A stretch of DNA of 61,493 nt, taken from positions 1 through 61,493 of the forward strand of contig JBJXGX010000279.1 in NCBI GenBank assembly GCA_046160305.1. The letters run 5' to 3'. This DNA is from SHXR01 sp046160305. GTDB lineage: Bacteria > Pseudomonadota > Gammaproteobacteria > Burkholderiales > SG8-39. The stretch's first letter is position 1, and every line of letters starts with the position of its first letter. The translations under genes and the position numbers were made by a program. Below the pieces are notes generated by a model. That model searched no databases. It worked only from the letters and a program-made list of their open reading frames with translations, and was not told the DNA's origin. Below, piece by piece: positions 53,373 to 61,493 of the stretch.

Positions 53373-54340
53373 CGAGACATACCGCGCCGGGCCTGCATTG
53401 CCGCGGCTCGCACAGCCGTGAGAACGCCTCGTGCCTCCAATGACGGGACGAACAGGGCGCGGCGCTCGGCAATGCGACGCTGCATCAGTGCATAGAATCG
53501 GGCATCGCAACGTGCGCGCTCGATCATGCTGGCCAATGCCTTGGCATCACCGAGCGGGTAGTAAGCGGGATAGTTCGTGCCCAGCATGCCGATGTTGCCC
53601 GAAACGCGCGAGGCGATGACCGGAACGCCGATCCGACCCGCTTCACAGATGACATTCGCGCCACCTTCCATCTTGGAACTCAAGACCATCACGTGGCTCG
53701 ATGCGAGCCAGCGGAGCGCATTGCCATGCGGTCGGCCACCGATCCATCGGTAGCGGGAATCCGCATGCACCCAGCGAAGCGCCTCACGCCGATCGTCATC
53801 GGATAGCGCATCGCCGACGTGAATGACTTCAACGTTTGGGGCGTTGATGAACGTGAGGGCGTGCGCCACGCAAAACGGATCTTTCTCATCCCGGATGTGG
53901 CCGAGAACGGCAATACGAAACCGCCGCGCAACCGGCGTATGCGAAAGCCGCGCACCGCTCGATTGGTAGATCACTTGGGCCTTTGCGCGTTCAATCGTCG
54001 TCAGCTCATCGAGCGCGCGTTCCTGCAGCACGATCAATCGGTCCGCGTGTCCAAGCGATCGGCGCGCGTTCGCGTCGGTGTGTATATCGCGATAGACGTC
54101 GGTGCCGGTCAATACCACGATCAACGGGCGCTCGGGATATTTCTTCTTGAAGAGCTCGATGGAAGGCAGGCTGCGTCGCGCATGCAAGGCGATCAACAAG
54201 TCGCATGGCGATTCATCCCATCGGATCGTTACGCGAACATGATGGCCCCCCGCGCGCAGGAACGCCGCGTAGCGCGCCGCGGTATGGCGATTGCCGGTTC
54301 TCGTGCTCGCGGCCGCAGGCGTCACGACGACGATTCTCAT
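53369..54340 (-). CDS. senB: Selenosugar synthase SenB-like glycosyltransferase
   Basis: Probable selenoneine-pathway enzyme that forms a selenosugar from a UDP-sugar and selenophosphate. The 323 residues resemble the glycosyltransferase family known as TIGR04348: start MRIVVVTPAAASTRTGNRHT, then CDLLIALHARRS, VVLTGTDVYRDI and HADRLIVLQERAL. The GT-B donor motif is EGGANVICEAGRIGVPVIAS near the C-terminus. The ATG at 54340 begins the conserved part; an extension to 54409 would overlap senA. It is divergent from senA across 33 bases, and this partner is the main support for the assignment. Alternative: another sugar transferase of the same fold. Confidence 0.75.
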   Translation of the reverse strand: MRIVVVTPAAASTRTGNRHTAARYAAFLRAGGHHVRVTIRWDESPCDLLIALHARRSLPSIELFKKKYPERPLIVVLTGTDVYRDIHTDANARRSLGHADRLIVLQERALDELTTIERAKAQVIYQSSGARLSHTPVARRFRIAVLGHIRDEKDPFCVAHALTFINAPNVEVIHVGDALSDDDRREALRWVHADSRYRWIGGRPHGNALRWLASSHVMVLSSKMEGGANVICEAGRIGVPVIASRVSGNIGMLGTNYPAYYPLGDAKALASMIERARCDARFYALMQRRIAERRALFVPSLEARGVLTAVRAAAMQARRGMSR

Positions 54341-54373
54341 CGACGGGCCCGCTGCGTTAAACTTGCGTGATTC

Positions 54374-55663
54374 ATGGCGACGCTCGATATTAAGGACGTG
54401 AGGGCGCATCTGGTGGCGGCCCGCAAGCGCGTGCTAACGCTCACGCGCGATCTGGACAACAGCCAATTGTTGGGCCCAAGGCTTGATATCGTCAACCCTC
54501 CGATCTGGGAGCTGGGTCATATCGCGTGGTTCCAGGAACGCTGGTGCGTGCGCCGTCGTGAAAACGAAGAGCTTGGCGATGCGATGATCGCCAATGCAGA
54601 CAAGCTTTACGATTCAGAACGCGTCGCGCACGACGCACGCTGGGGACTTCCGCTTCTCGATCTTCTCGCGACCCGCAAGTATCTGAACGACGTACTCATC
54701 CAGGTCATCGATCGGCTCGACGCGCGGCCGGATGATCGGCAGGCGCTCTACTTCGCCGAGCTCAGCGCCGCGCATGAAGACATCCACGCGGAGGCCATCC
54801 ACCATGCCTGGCAGGTTCATGGTTATGAGGGCCCGCAATTCGACCTCGTTCGAACGAGCGCGCGTCTTTCGGGGCAATCGGCGGATGGGGATGTCTCGTT
54901 GCCTGGCGGTGCGTTCATGCAAGGTGCCTATCCCGAGCATGGATTCGTGTTTGACAACGAGAAATGGGCGCATGAGGTTTTGGTCGCGCCATTCGCGATC
55001 AGTCGCGCACCGGTATCCAACGAGCAATACCTCGCATTCGTGCTGTCAGACGGCTATCGGCGCCGTGAATGGTGGAGTGAAGAGGGATGGATGTGGGTCC
55101 AACGCAATGGCCTGGTTGCGCCCCGCTATTGGCGTCAACTCGGCGGAAAGTGGATGGAGCGGCGGTTCGATCGCATTGTCCCGCTGCCCCCGAGTCACCC
55201 GGTTATGCATGTAAGCTGCTTCGAAGCGGAAGCCTATTGCAAGTTTGCACGTCGCCGCCTGCCAACCGAACCCGAATGGGAATTCGCCGCGAGTCATCCG
55301 AATACCGGCAATAGCAAGCGCCGCTTTCCGTGGGGCGATTCGTCACCGACGCCGCAACACGCTAATCTGGAAACCAACGAAACGATCTCCGTGCATGTGG
55401 CCGAGGCCGGCGATACCGCCGGGGGTTGCCGGCAGATGATCGGCAACGTGTGGGAGTGGACATCGACGACGTTCCATCCTTATCCCGGATTTGTTGCGGA
55501 TCCCTATGACGCGTACTCCCGGCCATCGTTCGGTACACACAAGGTCATGCGCGGCGGCAGCTTTGCGACGCCCGCAAGGCTGATTCGTCTGACGTGGCGT
55601 AGTTTCCATCTTCCTAACCGGAACGATCCCTTCGTGGGATTCCGCACCTGCGCGATTTCGTGA
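54374..55663 (+). CDS. senA: Selenoneine synthase SenA-like (EgtB-related iron enzyme)
   Basis: Probable non-haem iron enzyme that joins a selenosugar to hercynine on the way to selenoneine, homologous to the ergothioneine enzyme EgtB. The 429 residues contain an N-terminal DinB-like domain with the iron ligands His49 (ELGHIAWFQ) and His134/His138 plus Glu140 (AHEDIHAEA). The C-terminal formylglycine-generating-enzyme-type domain (about 170-429) has CFEAEAYCKFARRRLPTEPEWE and GNVWEWTSTTFHPYPG. Without the divergent senB it could equally be EgtB. No egtD or senC is in this window. Its stop is directly followed by the GTG of the rRNA methyltransferase. Confidence 0.75.
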   Translation: MATLDIKDVRAHLVAARKRVLTLTRDLDNSQLLGPRLDIVNPPIWELGHIAWFQERWCVRRRENEELGDAMIANADKLYDSERVAHDARWGLPLLDLLATRKYLNDVLIQVIDRLDARPDDRQALYFAELSAAHEDIHAEAIHHAWQVHGYEGPQFDLVRTSARLSGQSADGDVSLPGGAFMQGAYPEHGFVFDNEKWAHEVLVAPFAISRAPVSNEQYLAFVLSDGYRRREWWSEEGWMWVQRNGLVAPRYWRQLGGKWMERRFDRIVPLPPSHPVMHVSCFEAEAYCKFARRRLPTEPEWEFAASHPNTGNSKRRFPWGDSSPTPQHANLETNETISVHVAEAGDTAGGCRQMIGNVWEWTSTTFHPYPGFVADPYDAYSRPSFGTHKVMRGGSFATPARLIRLTWRSFHLPNRNDPFVGFRTCAIS

Positions 55664-56455
55664 GTGGCCGAAGCGGCTAGATATATCTCCTCGGTGACCA
55701 ACTCATTGGTCCAGGAAATCGCGCGTGTCGGCAGTTCGGCCAAGGAACGGCGAATCCACCAGCGGACATTGATCGATGGCCCGCATCTCGTTCGATCATT
55801 TTCGGCGGGCGGCGGGTGCGCCAGCGTGCTCGTCGCAAGCGAGTCAGGAATGCGGAATCCTGAAGTGGCATCGCTCTTCGAGCAGTGCCGCGCGGACCGC
55901 CGGTACATATTTTCCGATCGCGTGTTCGAACGTGTCTCGCCCGTCGAGAGCCCGGTGGGTCTGCTCGCGATAATTGCGATCCCGACCGCGGCTTCGCCCA
56001 GGAAGCCGTGGACCGACGGCGTTCTGCTTGATGCGATCCAGGATGCGGGCAATGTCGGTTCAATTCTTCGCATCACGGCGGCGGCGGGCGTCCGGTGCGT
56101 CGCCACCGCTAAAGGATCGGCCGATCTTTGGTCACCAAAAGTATTGCGGGCCGGCATGGGCGCCCACTTCAGTCTTGACCTACATTCCCACGACGAATTG
56201 ACAGAGATCGCGACCAGGGCAGCGGGCGCTGTCATCGTCGGCGCGAGCGATGCCAACCAATCGCTCTATGACGTTGATTTGCGCGGACCGGTGGTCTGGA
56301 CGTTTGGTGCGGAAGGGCAGGGGGTGTCCGCCGCGATGAGGGCGCTCGCTACCATGGAAGTACGCATTCCGATGGCCGTGGGCTCGGAGTCCCTCAACGT
56401 CGCCGCGGCGGCCGCGATCTGCCTCTTCGAACAGGCACGCCAGCGGCGGGGCTAG
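55664..56455 (+). CDS. SpoU/TrmH family RNA 2'-O-methyltransferase
   Basis: Knotted SAM-dependent methyltransferase acting on rRNA or tRNA. The 263 residues show the three SpoU motifs: DAIQDAGNVGSILRITAAAG, VWTFGAEGQGVS and RIPMAVGSESLNVAAAAAI. A small substrate-binding domain precedes them. The start is GTG, abutting the senA stop, so it may be translated by coupling. The target nucleotide is unknown. It converges with ppsR and shares the CTAG at 56452-56455 as stop. Confidence 0.9.
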   Translation: MAEAARYISSVTNSLVQEIARVGSSAKERRIHQRTLIDGPHLVRSFSAGGGCASVLVASESGMRNPEVASLFEQCRADRRYIFSDRVFERVSPVESPVGLLAIIAIPTAASPRKPWTDGVLLDAIQDAGNVGSILRITAAAGVRCVATAKGSADLWSPKVLRAGMGAHFSLDLHSHDELTEIATRAAGAVIVGASDANQSLYDVDLRGPVVWTFGAEGQGVSAAMRALATMEVRIPMAVGSESLNVAAAAAICLFEQARQRRG

Positions 56456-57279
56456 AAGACGCGCCGCTCGATGCGCGCTTCCTGCAGGATCTTCGCCGCG
56501 ATCTCTTCGATCGAGCGCGTGGTCGAGTTGAGCGCGGGGATGCCGTACCGTCCCATCAGTCGTTCGGCATCGGACACTTCGCGGCGGCAGTTATCGAGAC
56601 TCGCGTATTGGCTGCCGGGACGACGTTCGTTGCGAATGTCGCTCAGGCGATCGGGCCCGATCGTGAGTCCGAACAGTTTGCTCCGAAACGGGAGCACAGG
56701 CTTGGGCAAGGCATCGCGCTCGAAATCCTCCGGGATCAGCGGATAGTTCGCCGCCCGTACGCCGAATTGGAGCGCGAGGTACAGGCAGGTCGGTGTCTTG
56801 CCGCTGCGGGACACGCCGATCAGGATCACATCGGCTTTATCGAGATCCCGGTTCGACACGCCATCGTCATGGGCCAGCGCGAAATTGATCGCTTCCATGC
56901 GGTCTTGATATTCTTTGCGGTCCGCGGCAGCGTGGGAGCGCCCGATCGTGTGGCTGGAATGGACGCCGAGCTCGGCCTCGAGCGGATCGAGAAAGCTCTC
57001 GAAGAAGTCAAGCACAAGACATCCGGACCGGCGGATGACGGTGCGAACCTCCGCGTTGACCAAGGTCGTAAAGAGGATTGGTCGGCTGCCATCGCGTCGA
57101 GCGGCCTCCTCGATCTCGGCAAGACAGGCCTCGGCCTTCTCGATCGAGTCGACGAAAGGCATCACCTTCTGCGTGAATTCGATTCCTTCGAATTGCGAAA
57201 GCAGGCTGTGACCAAGGATCTCGGCGGTGATGCCGGTGCTATCAGAGATGAAGAATGCGATGCGTCGCGTGGGTGACAT
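56452..57279 (-). CDS. ppsR: PEP synthase regulatory protein (kinase/pyrophosphorylase)
   Basis: Inactivates PEP synthase by ADP-dependent phosphorylation and reactivates it by phosphate-dependent dephosphorylation. The 275 residues match. MSPTRRIAFFISDSTGITAE is the family start, and GVSRSGKTPT (155-164) is the P-loop. The ATG at 57279 was chosen over a start at 57324. It is divergent from its target gene ppsA, the conserved arrangement. Confidence 0.95.
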   Translation of the reverse strand: MSPTRRIAFFISDSTGITAEILGHSLLSQFEGIEFTQKVMPFVDSIEKAEACLAEIEEAARRDGSRPILFTTLVNAEVRTVIRRSGCLVLDFFESFLDPLEAELGVHSSHTIGRSHAAADRKEYQDRMEAINFALAHDDGVSNRDLDKADVILIGVSRSGKTPTCLYLALQFGVRAANYPLIPEDFERDALPKPVLPFRSKLFGLTIGPDRLSDIRNERRPGSQYASLDNCRREVSDAERLMGRYGIPALNSTTRSIEEIAAKILQEARIERRVF

Positions 57280-57319
57280 TGAGCACACTCGTGAAGGACA
57301 GTCGAAATCAAGTGCCTGT

Positions 57320-57348
57320 ACCATAACTACTTACTCTCCTTGCATCAA
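57320..57348 (-). promoter_or_regulatory. Predicted promoter for ppsR
   Basis: On the minus strand TTGATG and TATGGT are separated by 17 bases, with the -10 about 40 bases ahead of the ppsR ATG. The ppsA promoter should lie in the same 96-base gap but is not recognisable. Confidence 0.4.
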
Positions 57349-57375
57349 CAACTCTGCGGTCCTCCCCGTACGCTT

Positions 57376-59757
57376 ATGAGCGCTCCCATCTACGTACTGC
57401 CCTTGCATGCCCTTCGCATGACCCATGTGGATCAGGTCGGTGGCAAGAATGCCTCGCTTGGGGAAATGATCAGTCAGCTCGCGCAGGCGGGGATCCGCGT
57501 GCCGGGCGGCTTCGCGACCACCGCGAGTGCCTATCGCGCTTTCCTCGACGAGGCCGGCCTCACGAAGCGAATCGCCGATAGGCTTTCGGTACTTGATGTG
57601 AACGACGTGGAAGCCCTTGCGGTCTGCGGCGCGCAGATCCGAGCGTGGATCAGCGATGCATCGCTCCCTTCGGCGTTGCTCGCCGCGGTCAAGGTGGCGT
57701 ACCTCGAGATGTCGAAAGAGGGCGAGTTCCCGGTCGCCGTGCGATCGAGCGCAACCGCGGAAGACCTCCCCGACGCGTCGTTCGCCGGGCAGCAGGAGTC
57801 GTTCCTCAATATTCGCGGCCTCGATAACATCATCGATGCCATCAAACATGTCTTCGCATCGCTCTACAACGATCGCGCGATCTCGTATCGGGTGCACAAG
57901 GGATTCACCCATGCCGACGTGGCGTTGTCCGCCGGTGTCCAGCGGATGGTGCGGAGCGATCTTGCATCGAGTGGCGTCATGTTTACTCTCGATACCGAGT
58001 CCGGTTTTCGTGACGTCGTGCTGATCACGACATCGTATGGGCTTGGCGAGGCGATCGTGCAAGGTGCGGTCAATCCCGACGAGTTCTATGTTCACAAGCC
58101 GATGCTCGCAGCAGGAAAGCAGCCGATCATTCGCCGGCGGCTTGGGTCGAAGATGCACAAGATCATGTTCACCGAGAATGCCCAGGCGCACCGCTCTGTC
58201 GTCACGCTTGATGTTCCGATCGACGATCAGCACCGATTCTCGCTCACCGACGAAGACGTGATCGAGCTCGCGCGCTTTGCGGTACTGATCGAGCGGCACT
58301 ACGATCGGCCGATGGACATCGAGTGGGGTAAAGACGGTGTGGACGGGCGGCTCTACATTTTGCAGGCGCGTCCGGAAACGGTGAAGTCCCAGCGCAATGC
58401 AGGCGGGCAGGAGCGCTTCAAGCTCAAGCAGCGCGGGGACGTGTTGGTCTCCGGTCGCGCTATCGGCAGCAAGATCGGTGTCGGGACGGTGCGGATCGTG
58501 AAGGACTCATCGGCGATGAGTACGGTCAAAGCGGGCGACATTCTCGTGACCGATATGACCGACCCGAATTGGGAGCCGGTGATGAAGCGTGCCTCGGCGA
58601 TCGTCACGAATCGCGGCGGGCGCACCTGCCATGCGGCGATCATCGCCCGGGAACTTGGCATTCCGGCAGTGGTCGGTGCGGGCGATGCCACGACGCGATT
58701 GAAGGACGGCGCGACCGTGACCGTGTCCTGCGCGGAGGGCGATACGGGGTTCATCTACGCAGGCGCGCTCGCGTTCGAGATCACGGCCGAGCAGGTTTTG
58801 GAAATGCCCGAGATCCCCGTGAAGATTACGATGAACGTGGGCAATCCACAGCTCGCGTTCGACTTCCAGAGGCTGCCCAATTCGGGGGTTGGTCTCGCAC
58901 GGCTTGAGTTCGTGATCAACAACGACATCGGCATTCATCCGCGCGCCGTTCTTGACTATCCGAGCGTACCGCCGGATGTGAAAACAGGCATCGAGGTGGC
59001 CATGCGGGGCTACGCGAACCCGCGTGCGTTTTTCGTCGACAAGCTCTCGGAAGGTATCGCAACGATCGCGGCCGCGTTCTGGCCGAAGCCGGTCATCGTT
59101 CGTCTATCGGACTTCAAATCGAACGAATACAAAAAGCTGCTGGGTGGCGACCGGTACGAACCCGACGAGGAAAATCCGATGCTCGGATTTCGGGGCGCGT
59201 CCCGCTACGTTGCCCCCTCGTACCAGGAGTGCTTCGCGATGGAATGCGAAGCGATGAAACGCGTGCGTGAAACCATGGGACTCACCAATGTCGAGATCAT
59301 GGTTCCGTTCGTGCGCACCGTAATCGAAGCAAAGCGTGTTGTCGAGTTGCTCGCTACCCGTGGCCTGCGTCGCGGCATCGAAGGATTGAAACTGATCATG
59401 ATGTGCGAACTCCCGTCGAACGCGATCCTCGCGGATCGCTTTCTTGAGCATTTCGATGGATTCTCGATCGGATCGAACGACTTGACGCAACTGACACTTG
59501 GGCTCGATCGCGACTCAGGCCTTGTGGCCGAATCCTTCGATGAGCGCGACGACGCGGTGAAGGCGATGTTGAGCCTGGCGATCAAGGCCTGCCGCAAGGC
59601 GAACAAGTACGTCGGCATTTGCGGTCAAGGGCCATCCGACCATCCCGATTTCGCGCAATGGCTGGTCGATGAAGGGATCGAAAGTCTGTCGCTGAATCCG
59701 GATACCGTCGTCGATACCTGGATGGCCTTGGCCAACCGTGCGGGAAGCGCTGGTTAA
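57376..59757 (+). CDS. ppsA: Phosphoenolpyruvate synthase (pyruvate, water dikinase)
   Basis: Makes PEP from pyruvate and ATP for gluconeogenesis. The 793 residues match. The ATP-grasp domain has VRSSATAEDLPDASFAGQQ. The phosphohistidine domain has His419 in GGRTCHAAIIARELGIPAVV. The C-terminal PEP barrel contains EIMVPFVRT, and a Cys near the end (GICGQGPSDHPDFA) is the acid/base residue. The ATG at 57376 fits the family start; the longer frame from 57340 does not. PpsR, encoded divergently, controls the enzyme. Confidence 0.96.
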   Translation: MSAPIYVLPLHALRMTHVDQVGGKNASLGEMISQLAQAGIRVPGGFATTASAYRAFLDEAGLTKRIADRLSVLDVNDVEALAVCGAQIRAWISDASLPSALLAAVKVAYLEMSKEGEFPVAVRSSATAEDLPDASFAGQQESFLNIRGLDNIIDAIKHVFASLYNDRAISYRVHKGFTHADVALSAGVQRMVRSDLASSGVMFTLDTESGFRDVVLITTSYGLGEAIVQGAVNPDEFYVHKPMLAAGKQPIIRRRLGSKMHKIMFTENAQAHRSVVTLDVPIDDQHRFSLTDEDVIELARFAVLIERHYDRPMDIEWGKDGVDGRLYILQARPETVKSQRNAGGQERFKLKQRGDVLVSGRAIGSKIGVGTVRIVKDSSAMSTVKAGDILVTDMTDPNWEPVMKRASAIVTNRGGRTCHAAIIARELGIPAVVGAGDATTRLKDGATVTVSCAEGDTGFIYAGALAFEITAEQVLEMPEIPVKITMNVGNPQLAFDFQRLPNSGVGLARLEFVINNDIGIHPRAVLDYPSVPPDVKTGIEVAMRGYANPRAFFVDKLSEGIATIAAAFWPKPVIVRLSDFKSNEYKKLLGGDRYEPDEENPMLGFRGASRYVAPSYQECFAMECEAMKRVRETMGLTNVEIMVPFVRTVIEAKRVVELLATRGLRRGIEGLKLIMMCELPSNAILADRFLEHFDGFSIGSNDLTQLTLGLDRDSGLVAESFDERDDAVKAMLSLAIKACRKANKYVGICGQGPSDHPDFAQWLVDEGIESLSLNPDTVVDTWMALANRAGSAG

Positions 59758-59855
59758 GTTGTCTCGTGCGATCAGCGTAATCAAATTCCTCAGGTAGTTG
59801 CGAGACGGTTCCATCAACACATCCCTCAACGAATATGATTTCGATGATGTGATGT
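59758..59855. other. Gap between ppsA and the insertion sequence
   Basis: No gene is seen. GTCTCG (59761-59766) and CGAGAC (59801-59806) can pair, but over a long loop and without a T-run, so no clear terminator for ppsA is found before the insertion sequence. Confidence 0.4.
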
Positions 59856-59860
59856 AGTCG

Positions 59861-59886
59861 TGTCCAAATCAGGTCTGATCCTGAAC
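59861..59886. repeat. Left terminal inverted repeat of the insertion sequence
   Basis: The stretch ending GTCTGATCCTGAAC matches the reverse complement of the right end with a few differences (AAATCAGGTCTG versus AACGAGGTTTG on the right). Confidence 0.7.
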
Positions 59887-60052
59887 GAGTCGCGCGGGGA
59901 GTCGATGGTTGCGTGGACCGTCAGTGTAACCGGGACGTATTCTTCGCAGGCGCAGTGTCGATTGGGCGAGCGTGATTGAGGCGATGCCGCGTGCCTTTGA
60001 GTAGGTGTGTTGTTGGGGTTGAAAAAATTATCGAACGGGTTTTAAGGGGGGG

Positions 60053-60075
60053 GCAGAGGGGCCAAGCCCCCCTGC
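60053..60075 (-). terminator. GC-rich hairpin downstream of the transposase gene
   Basis: GCAGAGGGGC, loop CAA, GCCCCCCTGC forms a 10-bp stem with one mismatch, 43 bases past the transposase stop on the minus strand. No T-run follows on that strand, so it may stop transcription weakly or block read-in from outside. Confidence 0.35.
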
Positions 60076-60117
60076 TTTGGAGACCCGCGTATCGGCGTCA
60101 AGCCAAGGCGCAACGCG

Positions 60118-61364
60118 TCAAGCTTGACGGCGTTGAATGGTCTTGAGAAGAGCTTGGCGAGCTTCGTTCATGCGCAAGGCGGCTTGTGGATCGCTCATCG
60201 CGCGTGCCTGCGCCTGCAAGGTTTGCAGCGGCACACCGGGAGGCAAAGTTTGCATCGCCGCGGGTCGGCTGGCCAACTTGTCCAATGGGGTCATCACCTC
60301 GGCGTGTCGATAGACCTTGCGTAGCCGCCCGGGCTTGCGCGGATCGGCGAGCTCGGTGGCGAACAGACACGGTCGATGCCGGTTGATGAACGCGGTCAGG
60401 TGCCGGGAGCAGAAGGCGTTGATCAGCGCAGCGAAGCGCTGTGGAATATGTGCGTAGCCAAACACGCGGCGCACCACCACCGCGTTCTTGGTCTCTGCCA
60501 GACCGTTGTCGTTGCTGTGCCGGGGCCGTGATTTGGTGAACTCGGCACGCAGTTTGTCCAGCCATTCAGCGACCCTGTGATGGATGTACTCCGAGCCGTT
60601 GTCGGCGTGAAAGCCCAGCACGGTAAAGGGGAACGATTGGAGCATCTGCTCGATGACCGGCAGCAGGAACGCCGCGCTGATCTGCTCACAGCAGGCCACC
60701 CGCTGCCACGGCGTCACGCAGTCCACCGCGTTGATGTCGTAGTCGCCCTTGACCCCATCCAGATCGTCCTGGTGAACGCTGTCGATGCGGATGAACCCGG
60801 CCCGTCCCTCTGGCGCCGGGGCGCCTCCAATGGCGATCGAAATGTTGCTGGGGCGGGTCTTGGTGTGCCGCACGCGCTGGCGCTGATAGACGGGGCTGGC
60901 GCGCAGGCTATACAGGTGGGAGACCGACCGCTGACTGCGCCGCTCGTAGCGCGCATCCCCGTAGTCGCTGAAGGCACGCTGCAATCGATGCGCGGTGGCC
61001 GGACCGGACATCGTGCCAAATGCCCGATCCCGCGCGGCCAACCACAACACGTCGGCGCCGGTGTAGCGGCGCGCGAAGGCATGCGCTGGGGCCCGGTAGC
61101 GCTTGCACAACTTCTGGCCGGCCCGCACCCGCTTGACCAGGTGTTTCACTTGCGCCTCGCCGTACCCGGAGGTCCGTTGCAGGTCGCGCAGCACCAGCCC
61201 CTTATCCGCGCGGCGCAGCCGTCGGTAAGCAAACCGGCGCACCACATATCGCTGATCTGTGCGTAGCGACTCTGGTCATCGCTGGCGACCGCGAAATGCA
61301 CATCGCGCGTACCGTCTAGAAACTGACGTACTTGATCCAGCGTTCGGATCTTGGACTCGTTCAT
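60118..61364 (-). pseudogene. Transposase of the insertion sequence, frameshifted
   Basis: A DDE/rve-type transposase is encoded in two frames. The N-terminal part starts at the ATG at 61364 (MNESKIRTLDQVRQFLDGTR) and runs to SRYAQIS near 61255. The remaining 370 or so residues follow in the frame reading VRRFAYRRLRRADKG from about 61240. The catalytic residues are Asp in FIRIDSVHQDD, Asp in GFHADNGSEY and Glu in NGLAETKN. The joint lacks a slippery sequence, so a single-base indel that inactivates the gene is likelier than programmed frameshifting. A start inside the second frame (GTG at 61245) would give a protein without the N-terminus. Confidence 0.75.
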
Positions 61365-61427
61365 GTCGATCACCATCCTTCAATGATCGACTCCCTGTCT
61401 CATCCCAGCGCCGTCTTGGTAAGCGCC

Positions 61428-61486
61428 GTTCAGGATCAAACCTCATTGGAATCACGTCCTTCGGTTCAGGATCAAACCTCGTTGGA
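61428..61486. repeat. Two direct copies of the right-end repeat, 36 bp apart
   Basis: GTTCAGGATCAAACCTCATT plus GGA (61428-61450) is repeated as GTTCAGGATCAAACCTCGTT plus GGA (61464-61486), differing at one base. Repeated ends suggest either multiple transposase-binding sites or two overlapping element ends. Confidence 0.75.
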
Positions 61487-61493
61487 CAAGACT

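Larger units (their letters stand above)
59856..61493 (-). mobile_element. Insertion sequence with DDE (integrase-core) transposase, right end at or beyond the window edge
   Basis: Imperfect terminal inverted repeats bound the region. The left one (59856-59886) reads AGTCGTGTCCAA, then AGGTCTGATCCTGAAC. The right one (61464-61493, read on the minus strand) reads AGTCTTGTCCAA, then AGGTTTGATCCTGAAC. A second inner copy of the right repeat lies at 61428-61450. The region between carries one transposase on the minus strand. The outer right limit is at the window edge, so target duplication cannot be checked. The family may be IS481-like or the IS1202 group; I cannot decide. Confidence 0.8.

Noticed and set aside
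61230..61260. Programmed ribosomal frameshift in the transposase
   Set aside because: No A6 or similar slippery heptamer and no clear stimulatory hairpin at the joint.
1..61493. CRISPR array or tRNA genes
   Set aside because: No regularly spaced repeats with spacers and no cloverleaf with a GTTCRA-type T-arm was recognised by eye.

Overview
The window is a GC-rich, densely packed bacterial chromosome segment. The block glnD-map | rpsB-tsf-pyrH-frr-uppS-cdsA-dxr-rseP-bamA-skp-lpxD-fabZ-lpxA-lpxB-rnhB ... rRNA methyltransferase | ppsR-ppsA is the order seen in Betaproteobacteria, especially Burkholderiales and relatives. pyrG-kdsA-eno-ftsB, the long-form leuA and a CaiB-type CoA-transferase beside a TctC/Bug-like tail fit the same assignment. 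I cannot name a genus. I saw no tRNA, rRNA or CRISPR array.

Layout. (1) 0.1-13.5 kb is mostly acyl-CoA and amino-acid metabolism: leuA, a CoA-transferase, etfB-etfA-acyl-CoA dehydrogenase, an N-acyl-D-amino-acid deacylase with a TetR regulator, ETF-quinone oxidoreductase, a thioesterase and acetoacetyl-CoA synthetase. Electrons from the dehydrogenases can pass through EtfAB to the quinone oxidoreductase, all encoded here. (2) 13.5-20.3 kb holds a complete five-enzyme histidine degradation set (hutH, hutU, hutI, hutF, hutG), with hutI facing the other genes and no hutC or transporter visible. (3) 20.3-25.4 kb holds a glutathione transferase and pyrG-kdsA-eno-ftsB. (4) 25.4-34.7 kb is more accessory: an EctD/PhyH-like dioxygenase paired with a SAF-domain oxidoreductase, a second acyl-CoA dehydrogenase, a six-Asp-box propeller protein, the Rep helicase, a divergent MaoC-like protein, an HDOD protein and a GNAT acetyltransferase. 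(5) 35-59.8 kb is the core translation, envelope and lipid A block. It is interrupted by two genes that best fit selenoneine biosynthesis: senB (selenosugar synthase) and the divergent senA (selenoneine synthase). (6) 59.86 kb to the right edge is an insertion sequence with a frameshifted DDE transposase.

Most notable points: the senB/senA pair inside an otherwise conserved core block; a folded leader just ahead of rpsB; the dioxygenase/SAF-oxidoreductase operon with a tandem repeat over its promoter; tandem repeats in the hut leader; three convergent gene pairs that share a CTAG tetranucleotide as both stop codons; and two short intergenic stretches that look like C-terminal remains of lost genes (TctC/Bug-like and RidA-like). 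Functions are assigned from recalled family motifs and gene order; no database search was run.
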